Shown: piece after piece, positions 39,631 to 51,534 of the stretch
Position numbering within the stretch: the stretch's first letter is position 1
Layout: every line of letters begins with the position of its first letter
Notes under the pieces: generated by a model
The model's input: the letters and a program-made list of their open reading frames with translations, nothing else
Databases searched by the model: none
Told to the model about the DNA's origin: nothing
Program-made: the position numbers and the translations under genes
From: Megalopta genalis
Taxonomy: Eukaryota; Arthropoda; Insecta; Hymenoptera; Halictidae
Direction of reading: 5' to 3'
DNA: 64,000 nt
Assembly (NCBI RefSeq): GCF_051020955.1
Contig: NW_027476353.1
Location: 124,001 to 188,000, forward strand

Positions 39631-40470
39631 GATATCAGTGATATAGCTTCAAATGGAGGGGAAACAAATGAGTTAACTTCAAATCCATGCAAAACACATG
39701 ATTAAGCTTCAAATCAATGCTATGTAGAAGGTTTAGCTTCAAATCCTAGCGAAACACATGATTTAGCTTCAAATCAATGCGATGTAGAAGGTTTAGCTTC
39801 AAATCCATGCGGAACAAATGACTTAACATCAGATACTTGCGATATAAGTGATATAGTTTCAAATGGAGGGGAAACAAATGAGTTAGCTTCAAATCCATGC
39901 AAAACAGATGATTAAGCTTCAAATCAATGCTATGTAGAAGGTTTAGCTTCAAATCCAAGCGAAACACATGATTTAGCTTCAAATCAATGCGATGTGGAAG
40001 GTTTAGCTTCAAATCCATGCGGAACAAATGATTTAAGATCAGATACTTGCGATATAAGTGATATAGCTTCAAATGGAGGGGAAACAAATGAGTTAGCTTC
40101 AAATCCATGCAAAACACATGATTAAGCTTCAAATCAATGCTATGTAGAAGGTTTAGCTTCAAATCCTAGCGAAACACATGATTTAGCTTCAAATCAATGC
40201 GATGTAGAAGGGTTAGCTTCAAATCCATGCGGAACAAATGACTTAACATCAGATACTTGCGATATAAGTGATATAGTTTCAAATGGAGGGGAAACAAATG
40301 AGTTAGCTTCAAATCCATGCAAAACACATGATTAAGCTTCAAATCAATGCTATGTAGAAGGTTTAGCTTCAAATCCAAGCGAAACACATGATTTAGTTCC
40401 AAATCAATGCGATGTAGAAGGATTAGCTTCAAATCCATGCGAAACAAATGATTTAGCTTCAGATACTTGC
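39631..40470. repeat. Clean run of 210-bp HORs (four units)
   Basis: The m4-m5 boundary GAAACAAATGAGTTA recurs at 39,661, 39,871, 40,081 and 40,291, exactly 210 bp apart. The four units differ by a few substitutions (for example CATGATTAAGC versus GATGATTAAGC near 39,907; TTAACATC versus TTAAGATC near 40,033). This is the best place to define the seven-monomer consensus of block C. Confidence 0.92.
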
Positions 40471-40644
40471 GATATAAGTGATATAGGTTCAAATGCAGAG
40501 GAAACAAACGAGCTAGCTTCAACTCCACGCGACACATATGATTTAGCTTCAAATCAATGCGATGTAGAAGGTTTAGCTTCAAATCCCTGCGAAACAAATG
40601 ATTTAACATCAGATACTTGCGATATAAATGATATAGATTCAAAT

Positions 40645-40935
40645 GCAGGCGAATCAAACGAGTTAGCTTCAAAATCCATGCGAAACGAATGATTTGGCTA
40701 CAAATCAATGCGAAGTAGAAGGCTTAGATTCAAATCCTTGTGAAACAAATGATTTAGCTTCAAATACTTGAGATATAACTGATATCGATTCAACTGCAGG
40801 CGAGACAAACGAGCTAGCTTCATCTCCATGCGAAACACATGATTTAGCTTCTAATCAATGCGATGTAGAAGGCTTAGCTTCAAATCCATGCGAGAAAAAA
40901 AATTTAGCTTCAGATACTAGCGATATAAGTGATTT
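40645..40935. repeat. ~290-bp duplicated segment in block D, copy 1 (partner 44,459-44,749)
   Basis: Aligns with 44,459-44,749 at offset about 3,814 bp. Shared markers are TGATTTGGCT, TCAACTGCAGGCGAGAC, TCATCTCCATGCG and an adenine run after CCATGCGA (8 A here, 9 A near 44,705). Several substitutions separate the copies, so this pair is older than those in block A. Confidence 0.8.
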
Positions 40936-41069
40936 AACTTCAAATGCTGACGAAATAAACGAGTTAGCTTCAAATCCATGCGAAACACATGATTTAGCTT
41001 CAAGTCAATGCGATGTAGAAGGTCTAGTTTCAAATCCATACGATACACGTGATTTAGCTTCACATATTA

Positions 41070-41485
41070 GCGATATAAGTGATATAGCTTCAAATGCAGA
41101 CGAAACAAACGAGATAGCTTAATATCCAAGCGAAACACATGATTTAGCTTCAAATCAATGCGATGTTGAAGGGTTAGCTTCATATCCATGCGAAACCAAA
41201 GATTTATCTTCAGATACTTGCGATATAAGTGATATAGCTTCAAATGCAGATGAAACAAAATAGTTAGCTTCTAATCCTCGCAAAACACATGATTTAGCTT
41301 CAGATACTTGCGATATAAGTGATATAGCTTCAAATGCAGACGACACAAACGAGTTAGCTTCAAATCCAAGCGAAACACATAATATAGCTTCAAATGAATG
41401 AGATATAGATGGTTCAGCTTCAAATCCAAGCGACAAAAATGATTTAGCTTGAAATCAATGCGATGTAGGAGGTTTAGCTTCAAAT
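41070..41485. repeat. ~415-bp duplicated segment in block D, copy 1 (partner 43,142-43,557)
   Basis: Aligns with 43,142-43,557 at offset 2,072 bp. Shared private variants are GATGTTGAAGGG, AAACCAAAGATTTATC, GATGAAACAAAATAG, AATGAGATATAGATGG and CCAAGCGACAAAAATG. The offset is 69 monomers plus 2 bases, so single-base changes have accumulated between the copies. Confidence 0.83.
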
Positions 41486-42170
41486 CAATGCGAAACAAAT
41501 GATTTAGCTTCAAACACTTGGAATATAAGTGATATAGCTTCAAATGCAGGCGAAACAAACGAGTTAGCTGCAAATCAATATGGATCACAAGATTTAGCTT
41601 CAAATCAATGCGAAGTAGAAGGCTTAGCTTCAAATCCAAGCGGAACAAATGATTTAGCTTCAGATACTTGCGATATAAGTGATATAGCTTCAAATGCAGA
41701 CGAAACAAACGAGTTAGTTTAATATCCAAGCGAAAAACGTGATTTATCAGCAAATCAATGCGATGTAGAAGGTTTAGCTTCAAATCCATGCGGAAGAAAT
41801 GATTTAGCTTCAAATACTTGCGATGAAAGTGATATGGATTCAACTGCACGCCAAACAAACGAGTTGGTTTCAAATCCAAGCGAATTACATGATCTAGCTT
41901 CAAATCAATGCGATGTGGTAGGTTTAGCTTCAAATCAATGCGAAACAAATGATTTAGCTTCAAACACTTGGAATATAAGTGATATAGCTTCAAATGCAGG
42001 CGAAACAAACGAGTTAGCTGCAAATCAATATGGATCACAAGATTTAGCTTCAAATCAATGCGAAGTAGAAGGCTTAGCTTCAAATCCAAGCGGAACAAAT
42101 GATTTAGCTTCAGATACTTGCGATATAAGTGATATAGCTTCAAATGCAGACGAAACAAACGAGTTAGCTT
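41461..42170. repeat. 450-bp-spaced repeat in block D
   Basis: The ~260-bp segment 41,461-41,720 recurs at 41,911-42,170, exactly 450 bp downstream, with CACTTGGAATATAAG, AATCAATATGGATCACAAG and CCAAGCGGAACAAATG in both. The second copy is also the right half of the segment shared with 23,215-23,700, so that segment came from, or went to, the second copy and not the first. Confidence 0.82.
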
Positions 42171-42659
42171 AATAACCAAGCAAAACACATGATTTAGCTT
42201 CAAATCAATGCGATGTAGAAGGTTTAGCTTCAACTCAATGCGATGTAGAAGGTTTAGCTTCAAATCCATTCGAAACAAGTGATTTAGCTTCAGATACTAG
42301 CGATATAAGTGATATAGCTTCAAATGCAGACGAAACAAACGAGTTAGCTTAATATCCAAGCGATTCACATGATTTAGCTTCAAATCAGTGCGACGTAGAA
42401 GGTTTAGCTTCAAATCCAAGCGAAACCAATGATTCAGCTTCAGATACTTGCGATATAAGTGATAGTGCTTCTAATGCAGACGAAATAATCGAGTTAGCTT
42501 CACATCCAAGCGAATCACATTATTTCGATTCAAATCAATGCGATGGAGAAGGTTTAGCTTCATATCCATGCGAAACAAATGTTGTAGCTTCAATCACTTG
42601 GGATATAAGTGATATAGCATCAAATGCAGGCGAAACAAACGTGTTTGCTTCAAATCCAT

Positions 42660-42830
42660 GCAAAACACATGATTGAGCTACACATTCATTGCGAAATACA
42701 TGATTTTGATACAAATTCACACTGAGCACATGGTTTAATATCAAATTCATGCGAAAGACATGATTTAGCTTCAAATTCATGCGAAATACATGACCTGGCT
42801 CCAAATTCATGCGAAACAAATGGTTTAGCT
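42660..42830. repeat. Degenerate AAATTCATGCGAA-type monomers
   Basis: The usual head is replaced. A run of units has cores such as CACATTCATTGCGAAATACA, CAAATTCACACTGAGCACA and CAAATTCATGCGAAAGACA, with the TTAGCTTC part altered to TTGATAC, TTAATATC or CTGGCTCC. Spacing stays close to 30 bp. A shorter relative with AAATTCATGCGCAACACATG is in the 150-bp insertion at about 51,445. This is the strongest departure from the consensus that I found. Confidence 0.75.
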
Positions 42831-45800
42831 TCAGATACTTGTGATATAAGTGATATAGATTCAACTGCAGGCGAATCAAACGAGTTAGCTTCACATCCAA
42901 GCGAATCACATGATTTAGATTCAAAACAATGCGATGTAGAAGGTTTAGCTTCAAATCAATGCGAAACAAATGATGTAGCTTCAATCACTTGGATATAAGT
43001 GATATAGCTTCAAATGCAGACGAAACAATCGAGTTAGCTTCAAAATCCATGCGATACACTTGATTTAGCTTCAAATCAATGCGAAGTAGAAGGCTTAGCT
43101 TCAAATCCAATCGGAAACAAATGATTTAGCTTCAGATACTAGCGATATAAGTGATATAGCTTCAAATGCAGACGAAACAAACGAGTTAGATTAATATCCA
43201 AGCGAAACACATGATTTAGCTACAAATCAATGCGATGTTGAAGGGTTAGCTTCATATCCATGCTAAACCAAAGATTTATCTTCAGATACTTGCGATATAA
43301 GTGATATAGCTTCAAATGCAGATGAAACAAAATAGTTAGCTTCTAATCCACGCAAAACACATGATTTAGCTTCAGATACTTGCGATATAAGTGATGTAGC
43401 TTCAAATGCAGACGACACAAACGAGTTAGCTTCAAATCCAAGCGAAACACATAATTTAGCTTCAAATGAATGAGATATAGATGGTTCAGCTTCAAATCCA
43501 AGCGACAAAAATGATTTAGCTTGAAATCAATGCGATGTAGGAGGTTTAGCTTCAAATATATGCGAATTAAATGATTGAGCTTCAATCACTTGGGATATAG
43601 GTGATATAGCTTCAACTGCATGCGAAACAAACTATTTAGCTTCAAATCCATGCAAAACACCTGATTTAGCAGCAAATCAATGCTATGTAGAAGGTTTAGC
43701 TTCAAATCCATGCGACACAAATGATTTGTCTTCAAATACTTGCGATGCAAGTGATATTACTTCAAATGCAGGTGAAACAAACCAGTTTACTATCAATTCC
43801 ATGCGAAAGACATGATTTAGCTTAAAGTTTATGCGGAACACGCGGATTAGTTTCAAATACGTGCGAAACAAATGATTTAGCTTCGAGTAATTGCGATATA
43901 AATGATGTAGCTTCAAATGCAGGCGAAACAAACAAGTTAACTTCTAATTGATGCGAGACTCATGATTTAGCTTCAAATAAATGCGAAGTAGAAGGTTTAG
44001 CTTCGAATCCATGCGAAACAAATGATTTAGGTCCAGATACTTACGATATAAGTGATATAGCTTCAAATGCAGACGACACAAACGAATTAGCTTCAAATCA
44101 AAGCTAATCACATGATTTTGGTCCAGATACTTACGATATAAGTGATATAACTTCAAATGCAGGAGAAACAAACGAGTTAGCTCCAAATCCATGCGAAACA
44201 CATGATTTAGCTTCAAATCAATGCTATGTAGTAGGGTTTGCTTCAAATCCATGCGAAATAGAAGTTTTAGCTTCAAATCCAAGCGAAACACATGATTTAG
44301 CTTCAAATCAATGCGATGTAGAAGGTTTAGCTTCAAATCCATGCGAAACAAATTATTTAGCTTCAAATCAATGCGATGTATAAGGTTTAGCTTCAAATCC
44401 ATGCGGAATCAATGATTTAGCTTCAAATAATCGCGATATAAGTGATATAGCTTCAAATGCAGACGAATCAAACGAGTTAGCTTCAAAATCCATGCGAAAC
44501 AAATGATTTGGCTTCAAATCAATGCGAAGTAGAAGGTTTAGATTCAAATCCATGCGAAACAAATGATTTAGCTTCAAATACTTGCGATATAAGTGATATA
44601 GATTCAACTGCAGGCGAGACAAACGAGCTAGCATCATCTCCATGCGAAACACATGATTTAGCTTCTAATCAATGCGATGTAGAAGGCTTAGCATCAAATC
44701 CATGCGAAAAAAAAATTAAGCTTCAGATACTAGCTATATAAGTGATATAGCTTAAAATGCAGACGAAACAAACGAGTTAGCTTCAAATCCATGCGAAACA
44801 CATGATGTAGCATCAAATCAATGCGATGTAGAAGGTTTTGCTTCAAATCCATGCGATACAAATGATTTAGCATCAGATACCTGTGATATAAGTGATATAC
44901 CATCAAATGCAGGCGAAACAAACGAGTTAGCTTCAAATACATGCAAAACACATGCTTCAGCTTCAAATCAATGCCATGTAGAAGGTTTAGCTACAAATCC
45001 ATGCGAAACAAATTATTTAGCTTCAAACATTTGGGATATAAGTGATATAGCTTCAAATGCAGACGAATCAATCGAGTTAGCTCAAAAATCCATGCGAAAC
45101 GAATGATTTATCTTAAAATCAATGCGAAGTAGAAGGCTTAGTTGCAAATACATGCGAAACAATTGATCTAGCTTCAGATACTTGCGATGTAAGTGATATA
45201 GTTTCAATTGCAGACGAAACAAACGAGCTAGCTTCAAATCCAAGCGAAACACATGATTTAGCTTCAAATCAATGCGATGTAGAAGGTTTAGCTTCAAATA
45301 CATGCGGAACAAATGATTTAACATCAGATGCTTGCGATATCAGCGATATAGCTTCAAATGCAGGCGAAACAAACGAGTTAGCTTCAATTCCATGCGAAAC
45401 ATATGATTTAGCTGCAAATCAATGCGATGTAGAAGGTTTAGCTTCAAATTCGTGCGAAACAAATGATTTAGCTTCAAACACTTGTGATATAAGTGATATA
45501 GCTTCAAATGGAGGGGAAACAAATGAGTTAACTTCAAATCCATGCAAAACACATGATTAAGCTTCAAATCAATGCTATGTAGAAGGTTTAGCTTCAAATC
45601 CTAGCGAAACAGACAATTTAGCTTCAAATCAATGCGATGTAGAAGGTTTAGCTTCAAATCCCTGCGAAACAAATGATTTAACATCAAATACAAGCGATAT
45701 CAGTGATATAACTTTAAATGGAGGGGAAACAAATGAGTTAACTTCAAATCCATGCAAAACACATGATTTAGCTTCAAAACAATGCTATGTAGAAGGTATA

Positions 45801-46249
45801 GCTTCAAATCCTAGCGAAACAGATGATTTAGCTTCAAATCAATGCGATGTAGAAGGTTTAGCTTCAAATCCATGCGGAACAAACGATTTAACATCAGATA
45901 CTTGGGATATAAGTGATATAGCTTCAAATGGAGAAGAATCAAACGAGTTAGCTTCATTTCCAAGCGAAACACATGATTTAGCTTGCAATCTATGCGATGT
46001 AGAAGGCTTAGCTTCAAATCCATGCGAAGCAAATGATTTAACATCAGATACATGCGATATAAGTGATATAGCTTCAAATGGAGGGGATACAAATGAGTTA
46101 GCTTCAAATCCAAGCAAAACACATGATTAAGATTCAAATCAATGCTATGTAGAAGGTTCAGTTTCAAATCCAAGCGAAACACATGATTTAGCTTCAAATC
46201 CATGCGGAACAAATGATTTAACATCAGATAGTTGCGATATAAGTGATAT

Positions 46250-46440
46250 AGATTCAACTGCAGGCGAAATAAACGAGATCGCCTCAAATCCATGCGAAAG
46301 AAATGATTATTCTTCAATACTTGCGATACAGGTGATATAGCTTCAAATGCAGACGAAGAAAAACGAGTTAGCTTCAAAATCCATACCATACACATAATTT
46401 AGCTTCAAATCAATGCAAAATAGAAGGTTTATCTTCAAAT
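46250..46440. repeat. Marker segment with truncated monomers, copy 1 (partner ~51,294-51,634)
   Basis: Contains shortened monomers AAATGATTATTCTTCAATAC and GACGAAGAAAAACGAG followed by TTCAAAATCCATAC. The left part aligns with 51,294 onward at offset 5,044; the right part aligns at 5,194. The second copy therefore holds 150 extra bases between the two landmarks. Confidence 0.83.
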
Positions 46441-46591
46441 CCATGCGAAACAAATGACTTAACATCAGATACTTGCGATATAAGTGACATAGCTTCAGAT
46501 GGAGGGGAAACACATGAGTTAGCTTCAAATCCATGCAAAACACAAGATTAAGCTTCAAATCAATGCTATGTAGAAGGTTTAGCTTCAAATC

Positions 46592-48205
46592 CTAGCGAAA
46601 CACATGATTTAGCTTCAAATCAATGCGATGTAGAAGGTTTAGCTTCAAATCCATGCGGAACAAATGATTTAACATCAGATACTTGCGATATAAGTAATAT
46701 AGTTTCAAATGGAGGGGAAACAAATGAGTTAGCCTCAAATCCATGCAAAACACGTGATTAAGCTTCAAATCAATGCTATGTAGAAGGTTTAGCTTCAAAT
46801 CCAAGCGAAACACATGATTTAGCTTCAAATCAATGCGATGTAGAAGGTTTAGCTTCAAATCCACGCGGAACAAACGATTTAACATCAGATACTTGCGATA
46901 TAAGTGATATAGCTTCAAATGGAGGGGAAACAAATGAGTTAGCTTCAAATCCATGCAAAACACATGATTAAGGTTCAAATCAATGCTATGTAGAAGGTTT
47001 AGCTTCAAATCCAAGCGAAGCACATGATTTAGCTTCAAGACAATGCGATGTAGAAGGTTTAGCTTCAAATCCATGCGACACAAACGATTTAGCTTCAGAT
47101 ACTTGCGATATAAGTGATATAGCTTCAGATGGAGGGGAAACACATGAATTAGATTCAAATCCATGCAAAACACATGATTAACCTTCAAATTAATGCTATG
47201 TAGATGGTTTAGCTTCAAATCCAAGCGAAACACATGATTTAGCTTCAATTCAATGCGATGTAGAAGGTTTAGCTTCAAATCCATGCAAAACGAATGATTT
47301 AGCTTCAAACACTTGGGATATAAGTGATATAGCTTCAAATGGGGAAGAATCAAACGAGTTAGCTTCATATCCAAGCGAAACACATGATTTAGCTTCCAAT
47401 CTATGCGATGTAGAAGGCTTAGCTTCAAATCCATGCGAAGCAAATGATTTAACATCAGATACATGCGATATAAGTGATATAGCTTCAAATGGAGGGGATA
47501 CAAATGAGTTAGCTTCAAATCCATGCAAAACACATGATTAAGATTCAAATCAATGCTATGTGGAAGGTTTAGTTTCAAATCCAAGCGAAACACATGATTT
47601 AGCTTCAAATCCATGCGGAACAAATGATTTAACATCAGATAGTTGCGATATAAGTGATATAGATTCAACTGCAGGCGAAATAAACGAGTTAGCTTCATAT
47701 CCAAGCGAAACACATGATTTAGCTTCAAATCAATGCGATGTAGAAGGTTTATCTTCAAATCCATGCGAAACAAATGATTTAACATCAGATACTTGCGATA
47801 TAAGTGACATAGCTTCAGATGGAGGGGAAACACATGAGTTAGCTTCAAATCCATGCAAAACACATGATTAAGCTTCAAATCAATGCTGTGTAGAATGTTT
47901 AGTTTCAAATCCAAGCGAAACACATGATTTAGCTTCAATTCAATGCGATCTAGAAGGTTTAGCTTCAAATCCATGCGGAACAAGTGATTTAACATCAGAT
48001 ACTTGCGATATAAGTGATATAGTTTCAAATGGAGTGGAAACAAATGAGTCAGCTTCAAATCCATGCAACACACATGATTAAGCTTCAAATCAATGCTATG
48101 TAGAAGGTTTAGCTTCAAATCCATGCGAAACACATAATTTAGCTTCAAATCAATGCGATGTAGAAGGTTTAGCTTCAAATACATGCGGAACAAATGATTA
48201 AACAT
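46592..48205 (-). other. Longest open reading frame (537 codons), judged a by-product of the repeat
   Basis: The reverse frame is open over 1,614 bp and would encode a protein made wholly of ten-residue repeats close to LKLNHLFRMD, with positively charged and Leu/His-rich composition and no recognisable domain. Start and stop both lie within ordinary monomers: the terminal TGA/TAG comes from a normal monomer variant, not a distinct gene end. No promoter, intron signal or poly(A) context stands out. The monomer length is a multiple of three and its consensus lacks stops in this frame, so long runs are expected without selection. Substitutions among monomers do not favour synonymous sites in this frame as far as I could judge by eye. 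It could only be a gene if expression or a synonymous bias were shown. Confidence 0.25.
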
Positions 48206-48582
48206 CAGATGCTTGCGATATCAGTGATATAGCTTCAAATGCAGGCGAAACAAACGAGTTAGCGTCAATTCCATGCGAAACATATGATTTAGCTGCAAAT
48301 CAATGCGATGTAGAAGGTTTAGCTTCAAATTCGTGCGAAACAAATGATTTAGCTTCAAACACTTGTGATATAATTGATATAGCTTCAAATGCAGACGAAA
48401 AAAAACAAGTTAGCTTCAAAATCCATACGATGCACATGATTTAGCTTCAAATCAATGCGAAGTAGAAGGTTTAGATTCAAATCCAAGCGAAACACATGAT
48501 TTAGCTTCAAATCAATGCGATGTAGAAAGTTTAGCTTCAAATCCATGCGAAGCAAATGATTTAACATCAGAAACATGCACTA

Positions 48583-49648
48583 TAAGTGATATAGCTTCAA
48601 ATGGAGGGGATACAAATGAGTTAGCATCAAATCCATGCAAAACACATGATTAAGCTTCAAATCAATGCTATGTAGAAGGTTTTGCTTCAAATCCAAGCGA
48701 AACACATGATTTAGCTTCAATTCAATGCAATGTAGAAGGTTGAGCTTCAAATCCATGCAAAACGAATGATTTAGCTTCAAACACTTGGGATATAAGTGAT
48801 ATAGCTTCAAATGGAGAAGAATCAAACGAGTTAGCTTCATATCCAAGCGAAACACATGATTAAGCTTCCAATCTATGCGATGTAGAAGCCTTAGCTTTAA
48901 ATCCATGCGAAGCAAATGATTTAACATCAGATACATGCGATACAAGTGATATAGCTTCAAATGGAGGGGATACAAATGAGTTAGATTCAAATGCATGCTA
49001 AACACATGATTAACCTTCAAACCAATGCTATGTAGAAGGTTTAGCTTCAAATCCAAGCGAAACACATGATTTAGCTTCAAATCAATGCGATGTAGAAGGA
49101 TTAGCTTCAAATCCATGCGAAGCAAATGATTCAGCTTCAAACACTTGGGATATAAGTGATATAGCTTCAACAGCATGCGAAACCAACGAGCAAGCTTCAT
49201 ATCCAAGCGAAACACATGATTTAACTTCAAATCAATGCGATGTAGAAGGTTTAGCTTCAAATCCCTGCGAAACAAATGATTTAACATCAGATACTTGCGA
49301 TATAAGTGATATAGTTTCAAATGGAAGGGAAACAAATGAGTTAGCTCCAAATCCATGCAAAATACATGATTAGGTTTCAAATCAATGCTATGTAGAAGGT
49401 TTAGCTTGAAATCCAAGCGAAACACATGATTTAGCATCAAATCAATGCGATGTAGAAGGTTTAGCTTCAAATCCATGCGGAACAAATGATTTAACATCAG
49501 ATGCTTGCGATATCAGTGATATAGCTTCAAATGTAGGGGAAACAAATGAGTTAGCATCAAATCCATGCAAAACACATGATTAAGCTTCAAATCAAGGGTA
49601 TGTAGAAGGTTTTGCTTCAAATCCAAGCGAAACACATGATTTAGCTTC
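48583..49648. repeat. ~1.07-kb duplicated segment, copy 2 (partner 34,385-35,450)
   Basis: Second copy at offset 14,198 bp. Small differences from copy 1 include GCAATGTAGAAGGTTGAGC near 48,727, GCATGCTAAACACATG near 48,992 and AACGAGCAAGC near 49,186. After about 49,650 the two copies follow different monomer orders. Confidence 0.87.
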
Positions 49649-51384
49649 AATTCAATGCGATGTAGAAGGTTTAGCTTCAAATCCAAGCGAAACACATGAT
49701 TTAGCATCAAATCAATGCGATGTAGAAGGTTTAGCTTCAAATCCATGCGGAACAAATGATTTAACATCAGATACATGCGATATAAGTGATGTAGCTTCAA
49801 ATGGAGGGGATACAAATGAGTTAGCTTCAAATCCATGCAAAACACATGATTAAGATTCAAATCAATGCTATGTAGAAGGTTTAGTTTCAAATCCAAGCGA
49901 AACACATGATTTAGCTTCAAATCCATGCGGAACAAATGATTTAACATCAGATAGTTGCGATATAAGTGATATAGTTTCAAATGGAGGGGAAACACATGAG
50001 TTAGCTTCAAATACATGCAAAATACATGATTAAGCTTCAAATCAATGCTATGTAGAAGGTTTAGCTTCAAATCCTAGCGAAACACATGACTTAGCTTCAA
50101 ATCAATGCGATGTAGAAGGTTTAGCTTCAAATCCATGCGGTACAAATAATTTAACATCAGATACTTGCAATATAAGTGATATAGTTTCAAATGGAGGGGA
50201 AACAAATGAGTTAGCTTCAAATCCATGCAAAACACATGACTAAGCTTCAAATCAATGCTATGTAGAAGGTTTAGCTTCAAATCCACGCGAAACACCTGAT
50301 TTTTGTTTCAAATCAATGCGATGTAGAAGGATTAGCTTCAAATCCATGCGAAGCAAATGATTGAGCTTCAAACACTTGGGATATAGGTGATATAGCTTCA
50401 ACAGCATGCGAAACCAACGAGTTAGCTTCATATCCAAGCGAAACACATGATTTAGCTTCAAATCAATGCGATGTAGAAGGTTTAGCTTCAAATCCATGCG
50501 GAACAAATGATTTAACATCAGATACTTGCGATATAAGTGATATAGTTTCAAATGGAAGGGAAACAAATGAGTTAGCTTCAAATCCATGCAAAATACATGA
50601 TTAGGTTTCAAATCAATGCTATGTAGAAGGTTTAGCTTCAAATCCAAGCGAAACACATGATTTAGCTTCAAATCAATGCGATGTAGAAGGTTTAGCTTCA
50701 AATCCATGCGGAACAAATGATTTTACATCAGATACTTGCGATATAAGTGATATAGCTTCAAATGGAGGGGAAACAAATGAGTTAGCATCAAATCCATGCA
50801 AAACACATGATTAAGCTTCAAATCAAGGATATGTAGAAGGTTTTGCTTCAAATCCAAGCGAAACACATGATTTAGCTTCAATTCAATGCGATGTAGAAGG
50901 TTTAGCTTCAAATCCATGCAAAACGAATGATTTAGCTTCAAACACTTGGGATATAAGTGATATAGCTTCAAATGGAGAAGAATCAAACGAGTTAGCTTCA
51001 TATCCAAGCGACACACATGATTTAGCTTCCAATCTATGCGATGTAGAAGGCTTAGCTTCAAATCCATGCGAAGCAAATGATTTAACATCAGATACATGCT
51101 ATATAAGTGATATAGCTTCAAATGGTGGGGATACAAATGAGTTAGCTTCAAATCCATGCAAAACACACGATTAAGATTCAAATCAATGCTATGTAGAAGG
51201 TTTAGTTTCAAATCCAAGCGAAACACATGATTTAGCTTCAAATCCATGCGGAACAAATGATTTAACATCAGATAGTTGCGATATAAGTGATATAGATTCA
51301 ACTCCAGGCGAAATAAACGAGATCGCCTCAAATCCATGCGAAAAAAATGATTATTCTTCAATACTTGCGATACAGGTGATATAG

Positions 51385-51534
51385 CATCAAATGCAGGCAA
51401 AACATACGAGTTAGTTTCAATTCCATGAGAAACACATGATTTAGCTTAAAATTCATGCGCAACACATGGATTAGCTTCAAATTCGTGCGAAACAAATGAT
51501 TTAGCTTCAAACACTTGGGATGTAAATGATATAG
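51385..51534. repeat. Exact 150-bp pentamer present only in one of two duplicates
   Basis: Compared with 46,250-46,440, the copy at 51,294-51,634 has five extra monomers here, among them TTAGTTTCAATTCC, AAATTCATGCGCAACACATG and AATTCGTGCGAAAC. Limits are approximate because any cut within matching monomers gives the same result. Either copy 1 lost a pentamer or copy 2 gained one. Confidence 0.78.

Larger units (their letters stand above)
31771..40660. repeat. Block C1: 210-bp and ~870-bp HORs
   Basis: The HOR has seven monomers: m4 as TCAAATGGAGGGGAAAC, m5 as CCATGCAAAACACATGAT, an m1 variant TAAGCTTCAAATCAATGCTA, an m5 variant CCAAGCGAAACACATGAT, m1, m2 as CCATGCGGAACAAATGAT, and m3 as TTAACATCAGATACTTGCG. 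The TAAGCTTC monomer puts TAA in the forward frame and creates a HindIII-type AAGCTT at most 210-bp steps. The reverse frame is mostly open (254-304 codons), interrupted by TGA from GATATCAGTG or TAG from AATCCTAGCG. From about 34.2 kb a longer pattern with GGAGAAGAATCAAACGAG and TCAACAGCATGCG monomers is interleaved. Confidence 0.92.
40661..45330. repeat. Block D: irregular, most diverged part of the array
   Basis: No single HOR length persists here. It mixes B-like monomers (TTAATATCC, TCAGATACTTGCG, serial m1), unique ones (GGATCACAAG, GATGTTGAAGGG, CTCGCAAAACAC) and a degenerate stretch at 42,660-42,830. Internal duplications are shorter and less alike than in block A. It carries the partner of the 23,215-23,700 segment. 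Reverse-frame openness continues to 335 codons (41,271-42,278). Higher divergence and shorter homogenised runs are what is expected of older or less actively homogenised satellite, but that is inference. Confidence 0.85.

Noticed and set aside
40890..40905. Poly(A) tail of a retro-inserted sequence (8-9 A)
   Set aside because: The same adenine run is in the duplicate at about 44,705 within an otherwise ordinary monomer (CCATGCGA then A-run), so it is a local homopolymer growth copied with the segment.
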